A DNA stretch of 9,125 bases from UBA11346 sp038203025 (GTDB lineage: Bacteria; Planctomycetota; UBA11346): positions 1-9,125 of the forward strand of contig JBBREK010000172.1 in assembly GCA_038203025.1 (NCBI GenBank). The letters run 5' to 3'. Shown here piece after piece: positions 4,141-9,125 of the stretch; the stretch's first letter is position 1, and each line of letters starts with the position of its first letter. The notes beneath the pieces were generated by a model. It was not told the origin of the DNA, did no database searches, and was given only the letters and a program-made list of their open reading frames with translations. A program made the position numbers and the translations under genes.

Positions 4141-6933
4141 ATGAACGACTCCGAGCAACTCGCCTCGTTGACCATCAAGGACTTGCGTCAACTTGCAGGC
4201 GAACACCAGATAACCAACCGCAGCCGACTCGGCCGCGATGAACTGATCGAGGCGCTGCAGATGGCCATCACGGCCCGCACCGCCGAACCGGCCGCCACTG
4301 AGGCTGCCGCCCTTTCACAACCTGCCGAACCCATCGCCATGGCCGCATCCGCGGCCGGGGACGGGGCCGGCGTAGCCGCCCCCGTCACGCCACCTGCTCC
4401 GCCCGTCGCCGCCGACGAGCCCGAGTTGCTGGATGCCTCCGCCTTGGCTGCCGTCGAGGCGGACCTCGGCGATGATGGCGACGATGATGGTGAAAAGGGC
4501 GATGATGATGGACCCGATGGCGGGGACCAGCCGGGCGATGGGCAACAGCCTGGTGAACAGGGTGAACCCGGACGCCGCCGCCGTCGTCGTCGTCGCGGAC
4601 GCGGTCGTGGTCGCGGACCCGATGGCCAGCCGCTGAACGGCGAGCAGGTCAGCGGTCAGCCGCACGACCAGCAGCCGTCTGCAGAGGGCCAGCCGGCCGC
4701 CGGCCCCGAGGACGTCACCGCCGCCGTTGCCGCCATCACCGAGCAGCCTGCGGCCGATGCCGCACCGCAGCCTGAGGCGCGCCAGCGCGACCAGCAGCCG
4801 CGCCGCGACGACCGCGGCCGGCGAGACGATCGTGGCGGTCGCCGCGACGACCGTGGGCCACGCGATGATCGTGGCCCGCGTGATGACCGTGGACCACGCG
4901 ATGATCGTGGCCCGCGTGATGACCGTGGCCCGCGTGATGACCGTGGCCCGCGCGATCAGCAACAGCGCGATCCAAACCGTGCCCCGCGTCCCCGCTTGGA
5001 CGGTCCACAGCGGCATGTAGGCAGTGTGCTTGACCGCCTGTGCATCTTCTCGCGCGGCCTGATCGAGCTGTGCGATCCGCAGACACCGACCTGGGCCCAG
5101 GCGCGCATCGCGGAACTGCTCGCCGAAGCCGGTGTCTCGCCGACGCCGTGCACTGGCGTCCCGCACCCGGACTTCCACCACATCCTCGGCACTGTCGCCG
5201 GGGCTGCTGTGGCTCCAGGACACATTGCTGAGATCACGGCGCCTGGCTTCAGCCTGCGCGGTGATCGGGGTGACCTGTTCCCGCTGCGCAAAGCCCAGGT
5301 GCGCATCGCTGAGGGTGGCCGCCAGCCGCTGCCGCCGCCGCAGCTGCAGCCCGAATCAGCTCCAGTGCAGCTGACCATCCCCTCGGTAGTCAACCAGCCG
5401 GCCGTTACCGAGGCGCCTGCCGCTCCGGTCCAGGACGCTCCGGTTCAGACCCCACTGGGACAGCAGGCCGCCCCGGCCCAGGTTCCGTCCATGGAATCCG
5501 AGTCTGCTGGTGATGCGGTGGATGGATCCGGAGCCCAGCCCCAGGCTTCCACCCAGCCGCGTCCCGAGGTTCCGCCGCCCGCCCAGGGCCGCGATCCGCA
5601 CCGCCGTCACGGCCGCGAGTCGGCCCAGGCCGCTCCGGGCCTGCCGCTCGCTCCGCAGATCGCGGAAGAATTGGCCGCCCGGCCCAAGGCCGAGGGTTTC
5701 CGCTCCCTCGGGTTGAACGATCAGGTCCTCGCTGATCTGGCTGCCATGGGCTGGAACGAGCCGTCGCCGATCCAGGTCGAGGGCATTCCGCATGTCCTGG
5801 CGCGCCGGGACGTGCTCGGCCAGGCTCAGACCGGCACCGGCAAGACCGGCGCCTTCGCCCTGCCCATGCTGCAGCGCCTCTACAGTTTGGAACGCGAGCA
5901 GGGGGCCCCGCCAGCCGTGCTGGTGCTTGCTCCGACCCGCGAACTGGCCCGCCAGGTGCACAGCGAGTTCGTCAAGATGGCCGGCGCCAGCGGCGCGCGC
6001 ATTGCCCTGATCTACGGCGGCGTGCCGATGGACGAGCAGTATCGCGCCCTGGAACGCGCTCCGCATGTCGTCGTCGGTACTCCCGGCCGCGTCATCGATC
6101 TGATGAAACGCCGGTCGCTCGACCTCAGCCGCCTCGAGGCGCTGATCCTCGACGAGGCTGACCAGATGCTCGACATCGGCTTCTGGCCGGACATCCAGTA
6201 TGTCGTCGGGCACACCCCGCCGTCGCGCCAGATGCTGCTGTTCTCGGCGACCTTCCCGCAGCCGATCCTCGACCTCATCTCGCGCCACATGAAAGAGCCG
6301 GTGCACATCCGCATCGCGCCCAAGCAGGTGACCGTCGAGCAGGTCGACCAGGCCTACATCGCGGTGGCCCACAACCGCAAGAACGACCTCCTCGACCACT
6401 TCATCGGGGTGCAGGATCCGCCGCAACTGCTGGTCTTCTGCAAGACCAAGCACCAGACCGATCGGGTCGCCGAAGTGCTGAAGCGCCGCAACAAGAGCGC
6501 CGCCGCCATCCACGGCGACCTGCCGCAGACGCGGCGCGAGAAGACCCTGCAGGCCTTCCGCGACGGCGAGCTGCAGTGCCTGATCGCCACCAACGTCGCG
6601 GCTCGCGGTCTCGACATCCCGACGGTCAGCCACGTGGTCAACTACGACGTGCCCGAGACCCCGGAAGAGTACGTGCACCGCATCGGCCGTACCGCCCGCA
6701 ACGGCGCCAAGGGCGTGGCGCGGACCTTCATCACCCCCGAGGACGGCCAGTTCCTGCTCGAGATCGAGAAGCACATCGGCCTGCTCCTCGAAGAAGAGGT
6801 CGTCGATGGTTTCAGCAATGATCCAGGTGCCGCCGCCAGCGGTCCCAAGCGGATCCTCGCCGAGACCCAGCCGGGCAGCTTCCAGCTGCTCAAGCCGATC
6901 ACCGGCTCGATCCGGCTCGGCCGCCGCCGCTGA
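4141..6933 (+). CDS. Long DEAD-box RNA helicase with Rho-N-like, Arg/Asp-repeat and GrpE-like segments
   Basis: ATP-dependent RNA unwinding enzyme, probably acting in ribosome assembly or RNA decay. 930 residues, about twice a minimal DEAD-box protein. The helicase core is at ~520-880: Q-motif (F520, PIQ 543-545), I AQTGTGKT (562-569), Ia PTRELA (598-603), Ib TPGR (647-650), II DEAD (671-674), III SAT (702-704), V ARGLD (821-825), VI HRIGRTAR (846-853), all intact. Residues 5-45 (LTIKDLRQLAGEHQI... DELIEAL) resemble the Rho termination factor N-terminal domain. Residues 46-290 are low complexity: Ala/Pro, an acidic patch (~107-129), eight Arg in a row (145-152) with GRGRGRG, and six DDRGPR repeats (236-271). 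Residues ~291-393 look like the GrpE beta domain; 394-515 is a Pro/Gln/Ala linker. The start is bounded by an in-frame TGA at 4123 and supported by AGGGA. The C-terminus is short, with no DbpA-type RNA-binding domain. Probably transcribed alone. Confidence 0.93.
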   Translation: MNDSEQLASLTIKDLRQLAGEHQITNRSRLGRDELIEALQMAITARTAEPAATEAAALSQPAEPIAMAASAAGDGAGVAAPVTPPAPPVAADEPELLDASALAAVEADLGDDGDDDGEKGDDDGPDGGDQPGDGQQPGEQGEPGRRRRRRRRGRGRGRGPDGQPLNGEQVSGQPHDQQPSAEGQPAAGPEDVTAAVAAITEQPAADAAPQPEARQRDQQPRRDDRGRRDDRGGRRDDRGPRDDRGPRDDRGPRDDRGPRDDRGPRDDRGPRDQQQRDPNRAPRPRLDGPQRHVGSVLDRLCIFSRGLIELCDPQTPTWAQARIAELLAEAGVSPTPCTGVPHPDFHHILGTVAGAAVAPGHIAEITAPGFSLRGDRGDLFPLRKAQVRIAEGGRQPLPPPQLQPESAPVQLTIPSVVNQPAVTEAPAAPVQDAPVQTPLGQQAAPAQVPSMESESAGDAVDGSGAQPQASTQPRPEVPPPAQGRDPHRRHGRESAQAAPGLPLAPQIAEELAARPKAEGFRSLGLNDQVLADLAAMGWNEPSPIQVEGIPHVLARRDVLGQAQTGTGKTGAFALPMLQRLYSLEREQGAPPAVLVLAPTRELARQVHSEFVKMAGASGARIALIYGGVPMDEQYRALERAPHVVVGTPGRVIDLMKRRSLDLSRLEALILDEADQMLDIGFWPDIQYVVGHTPPSRQMLLFSATFPQPILDLISRHMKEPVHIRIAPKQVTVEQVDQAYIAVAHNRKNDLLDHFIGVQDPPQLLVFCKTKHQTDRVAEVLKRRNKSAAAIHGDLPQTRREKTLQAFRDGELQCLIATNVAARGLDIPTVSHVVNYDVPETPEEYVHRIGRTARNGAKGVARTFITPEDGQFLLEIEKHIGLLLEEEVVDGFSNDPGAAASGPKRILAETQPGSFQLLKPITGSIRLGRRR
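4846..4953 (+). repeat. Six 18-bp tandem repeats encoding DDRGPR
   Basis: Six in-frame copies of an 18-bp unit (type GATGACCGTGGCCCGCGT) lie inside the helicase gene, preceded by two imperfect units (DDRGR, DDRGGR). Units 1-2 and 3-4 are near-identical 36-bp pairs and units 5-6 differ at one base, suggesting expansion by duplication of both 18- and 36-bp blocks. The product is a charged RG-type disordered segment likely to bind RNA. Unit number may vary between strains. Confidence 0.9.
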
Positions 6934-6947
6934 CCACCAGTCGCCGG

Positions 6948-6976
6948 TTGCCCGTATCGGGCCGGGTTGCTAGCAT
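6948..6976 (+). promoter_or_regulatory. Putative promoter of the thioredoxin-fold gene, with inverted repeat in the spacer
   Basis: TTGCCC (6948-6953), exactly 17 bp, then TAGCAT (6971-6976) preceded by TTGC, an extended -10. The element ends 8 nt before the ATG at 6985, so the transcript would begin at or within a few bases of the start codon. No Shine-Dalgarno is visible. The spacer overlaps GCCCG-TAT-CGGGC (6950-6962), a perfect 5-bp inverted repeat that could be an operator or part of the helicase terminator. Best promoter candidate in the window. Confidence 0.5.
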
Positions 6977-6984
6977 GAGCCATA

Positions 6985-8034
6985 ATGCCTCGTGCTCTCT
7001 CCTGCTCCGTGTCGCGGTCGCCGGTCTGGCGCTGCATATCACTGTTCCTGGCGATCGCCGCGCTGGCCGCCATGGAGATTCCGCCGCCGCCCGATCCCGA
7101 GGGACTGGGCGAGCGGCTGTCGATGCTGGAATACCTGCGTGAACGCGGGGTGAAGGCGCGCAGCGGTCTTGACGAGGGCGCCGTGCGCCAGCTGTACGAG
7201 GAGACCTGGCAGGTCGATCCGGCCAACGGTCCGCGACTGGCGATCCTGCTGCGCGACGAGGCTGCGCAGCAACGCGTCGACACGCTCCGCGCCGCCATCA
7301 TCCAGCACTTCGGCATCCAACCGGATCCGGCCCTCGATGCCGATGCCCTGCAGACGCTACAGATCCGTCTCGAGGGCGAGCGCCTTGAGCAGCTGGCCGA
7401 CCGGGCCCGCGAGGCGGCGGCCCGCGGCGAGATGGAACTGCAGCGCGTACGCTTCACCGACGGTGGTACCCTGCTGGGCCTCTACGATGCCACGACGCAT
7501 CACATCGAGGTCCACGATGAGAAGACCGGCAAGCGCATCGGCGAGGTTGCGCTGAACCTCACCTCGATCGCCTCGGTGGTCAACGTCACCATCCGCATCA
7601 CCCCGCCGGCTGCTGCCGAACCAGCGGCGGGCGGGGCGCAAGCCGGCTGCGACGGGGCCTGGATCACTGACGCCGCGTCTGCCCGCCGCCTGGCCGCCGC
7701 TGAGCACCGGCCGGTGCTGATCCTGTTCACCGGCAGCGACTGGTGCACGTGGTGCCAGAAACTCGATCAGGAGGTGTTCTCGACGCCGCACTTCAAGTCC
7801 TGGGCTGCGGCCAAGGTCGTGCTGCTGTACGTCGATTTCCCCCGGAAGAAGCCCCTGGATGCCAAGCAGGCTGGCGCCAACCAGGCCCTGCAGCAGCAGT
7901 ACGGGGTGCGCGGCTTCCCCACCGTGCTGTTCACCGACGCCGACGGACGTCAGCTTGGCGAATTCGGCTATCAGAAAGGTGACGCCCAGGCCTGGACCAC
8001 CGTCTGCGACGGCATCCTCGCGGCCAAGCCCTGA
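6985..8034 (+). CDS. Exported thioredoxin-fold protein with WCTWC motif
   Basis: 349 residues. Residues 1-29 have Arg residues followed by a hydrophobic stretch (ISLFLAIAALAA), a likely signal peptide or N-terminal anchor, so it works outside the cytoplasm. Residues 31-205 are a region I cannot assign: charged helices rich in Arg/Glu (~41-150), then a beta-rich part with a possible small sheet (FTDGGTLLGLYDATTHHIEVHDEKTGKRIGEV split around 157-188). A Pro/Ala linker leads to the thioredoxin-like domain (~225-349): GSDWCTWCQ (250-258) gives a CTWC redox pair (C254, C257), YVDF (282-285), and the cis-Pro loop GFPTVLF (310-316). It resembles thiol-disulfide proteins often found in planctomycetes and verrucomicrobia. 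Role: reduction or oxidation of disulfides in exported proteins, partner unknown. It lies 51 bp after the helicase and 61 bp before the LacI gene, each with its own promoter-like element. Confidence 0.88.
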   Translation: MPRALSCSVSRSPVWRCISLFLAIAALAAMEIPPPPDPEGLGERLSMLEYLRERGVKARSGLDEGAVRQLYEETWQVDPANGPRLAILLRDEAAQQRVDTLRAAIIQHFGIQPDPALDADALQTLQIRLEGERLEQLADRAREAAARGEMELQRVRFTDGGTLLGLYDATTHHIEVHDEKTGKRIGEVALNLTSIASVVNVTIRITPPAAAEPAAGGAQAGCDGAWITDAASARRLAAAEHRPVLILFTGSDWCTWCQKLDQEVFSTPHFKSWAAAKVVLLYVDFPRKKPLDAKQAGANQALQQQYGVRGFPTVLFTDADGRQLGEFGYQKGDAQAWTTVCDGILAAKP

Positions 8035-8076
8035 GCTAGCTGCCGGCCGCGCAGGACATGCAACACGCCATTACGG

Positions 8077-8085
8077 TGCTACTAG
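8077..8085 (+). promoter_or_regulatory. Putative extended -10 of the LacI-family gene
   Basis: TGCTACTAG (8077-8085) has the TGnTA pattern seen before ugd and the thioredoxin gene. It ends 10 nt before the ATG at 8096, again implying a very short or absent leader; no Shine-Dalgarno is seen (ACCCC precedes the ATG). No clear -35. The 61-bp gap shows no convincing operator palindrome and no T-run terminator. Confidence 0.35.
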
Positions 8086-8095
8086 GTTCGACCCC

Positions 8096-9125
8096 ATGAG
8101 GCCGACCATCGCAGACATCGCCAGGGAAGCCGGGATCAGCAAAGCGGCGGCCTCGTATGCCCTCGCCCATCGTCGCGACAAGGTCTCGCATGAGCTGATC
8201 GAGCGGGTGGCCGCGATCGGCGCACGCATCGGCTACCGACCGAATGCAGCGGCACGCAGCCTCCGTTCTGGCCGTTTCCGCCGCGTCGCCCTGCTCGCTG
8301 AGGACCGTTACCGCTTCGAGCACGTGCCGCAGCAGCTGCTTGCCGGGATGCTCGACGCCCTTGGACAGCAACGGGTCGACCTGGTGCTGATGGCCGTACC
8401 AGAGATCGGGCCAGGCGATTGGGCACCGCGGCTGGCCCAGGAATCGTCGGTCGACGGCATCGCCCTGCTGTGGGACCGCCCCATCCTGCCGACCTGGTAT
8501 GACGAGATTGCCTCCAGCGGCGTACCCCTGCTGACGATCAACCGCGGTGCTGATCAGGACGACGTCTCGATCGATGAGCGCGGCGGCGGCATCAGTCTCG
8601 GCGGCGTGCTGGCCGCGGCTGGTCATCAGCGCATCGGCTGGTCCGCCTTCTGGCAGCAGCATCTCGGGGCGGGGCATCGGCACTACAGCGTCACCGACCG
8701 GGCCGGGGGGCTGGCCGAAGGGGCCGGCGTTGGCCCCATCCATGGACCAGCCTATCAGGACGGCGGTTCCTCCATCGCCAAGCCATTGGGGCCCACCGAC
8801 GTCATGCTGACCGGCTGGCGTCGCGATCTGCGGGCCTGGCTGGCCCGGGACGACCGGCCGCCGGCCATCGTCTGCTACGACCGCACTAATCTGATCGAGG
8901 TGGCGCACGCCGCCCTGGCGGTCGACCCGGCGATGGCCGCCAAGTTGACCCTGGCGGTGTTCGCCGACAGCGCTGTCGAGCTGCCCGGTCTCGACGTCAT
9001 TACCGTGATCCTACCGCAGCGGGCCGTCGGCAGCCTGGCTGCAGGTGAACTTCTGGCCCGCAGCTCGGACGGCACGGCACGCCATGCCCCGCTGCGACCC
9101 ATTCCCCGAATGGTCCGGGGCGAAC
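8096..9125 (+). CDS. LacI-family transcriptional regulator (3' end cut by right edge)
   Basis: DNA-binding repressor or activator controlled by a small molecule, usually a sugar. I read 343 codons without a stop from the ATG at 8096 to the edge. Residues 4-24 are the LacI helix-turn-helix (TIADIAREAGISKAAASYAL), followed by GYRPNAAARSLRSG (46-59), the hallmark hinge helix. The periplasmic-binding-protein-like core follows: VALLAED (64-70), VDGIALLW (119-126), VPLLTINRG, GHQRIGW, HYSVTDRAGGLAEGA, and PPAIVCYDRTNLIEVAHAAL. It ends PIPRMVRGE, which resembles the usual PRLVVRES end of the family, so only a few residues are missing. Its ligand and target genes cannot be told; nothing nearby is a typical sugar catabolic operon, though the target may lie to the right. 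Long antisense reading frames over this gene are compositional shadows. Confidence 0.93.
   Translation, partial: MRPTIADIAREAGISKAAASYALAHRRDKVSHELIERVAAIGARIGYRPNAAARSLRSGRFRRVALLAEDRYRFEHVPQQLLAGMLDALGQQRVDLVLMAVPEIGPGDWAPRLAQESSVDGIALLWDRPILPTWYDEIASSGVPLLTINRGADQDDVSIDERGGGISLGGVLAAAGHQRIGWSAFWQQHLGAGHRHYSVTDRAGGLAEGAGVGPIHGPAYQDGGSSIAKPLGPTDVMLTGWRRDLRAWLARDDRPPAIVCYDRTNLIEVAHAALAVDPAMAAKLTLAVFADSAVELPGLDVITVILPQRAVGSLAAGELLARSSDGTARHAPLRPIPRMVRGE

Noticed and set aside
4846..4953. Tandem repeats as a CRISPR array
   Set aside because: Units are contiguous, 18 bp, in frame, and have no spacers.
4315..5223. 302-codon minus-strand frame with a repeating TRATVI pattern
   Set aside because: The pattern is the reverse-strand reading of the DDRGPR repeats of the helicase gene.
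5356..6774. 472-codon open frame on the minus strand opposite the helicase
   Set aside because: It mirrors the conserved helicase core; the low-stop antisense frame is expected at this GC content, and its product (His/Asp/Leu-rich) has no recognisable motif.
8036..8908. 290-codon open frame on the minus strand opposite the LacI gene
   Set aside because: The plus-strand frame has a clear LacI helix-turn-helix and hinge; the antisense product is compositional and has no family features.

Overview
The window comes from a GC-rich bacterium. It holds two genes on the minus strand at the left, a divergent intergenic region, and four genes on the plus strand. The gene set is a MetV-MetF type methylenetetrahydrofolate reductase, a secreted SGNH + chitobiase-C-like + PA14 protein, UDP-glucose dehydrogenase, an unusually long DEAD-box RNA helicase, an exported thioredoxin-fold protein and a LacI regulator. 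Secreted SGNH/PA14 proteins and exported thioredoxin-like proteins of this kind would fit a member of the Planctomycetes/Verrucomicrobia/Lentisphaerae group. That placement is a low-confidence inference from protein style; there is no marker gene in the window.

Layout. 1-872 (-): a GTG-started methylenetetrahydrofolate reductase fused to an N-terminal cysteine-rich MetV-type domain, cut by the left edge. 952-2418 (-): the SGNH-fold/PA14 protein, in which the usual catalytic Ser is replaced. 2419-2532: a shared divergent control region with a perfect 7-bp inverted repeat and promoter-like elements facing both ways. 2533-3882 (+): ugd. 3883-4140: a 258-bp non-coding stretch with three GC-rich hairpins after ugd and two more in the probable leader of the next gene. 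4141-6933 (+): a 930-residue DEAD-box helicase with a Rho-N-like domain, low-complexity Arg/Asp repeats and an internal segment resembling the beta domain of the GrpE nucleotide exchange factor. 6985-8034 (+): the thioredoxin-fold protein. 8096 to the right edge (+): a LacI-family regulator that is nearly complete.

The genes do not form one obvious pathway. They look like separate transcription units: each of the last three has its own promoter-like element, and ugd and the PA14 gene diverge from a common region. The most interesting points are the domain make-up of the helicase, its structured leader, the degenerate active site of the SGNH/PA14 protein, and a recurring TA(G/C)CAT-like -10 element placed so close to several start codons that leaderless transcripts are likely. 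I found no tRNA, rRNA, CRISPR array, insertion sequence or phage gene.
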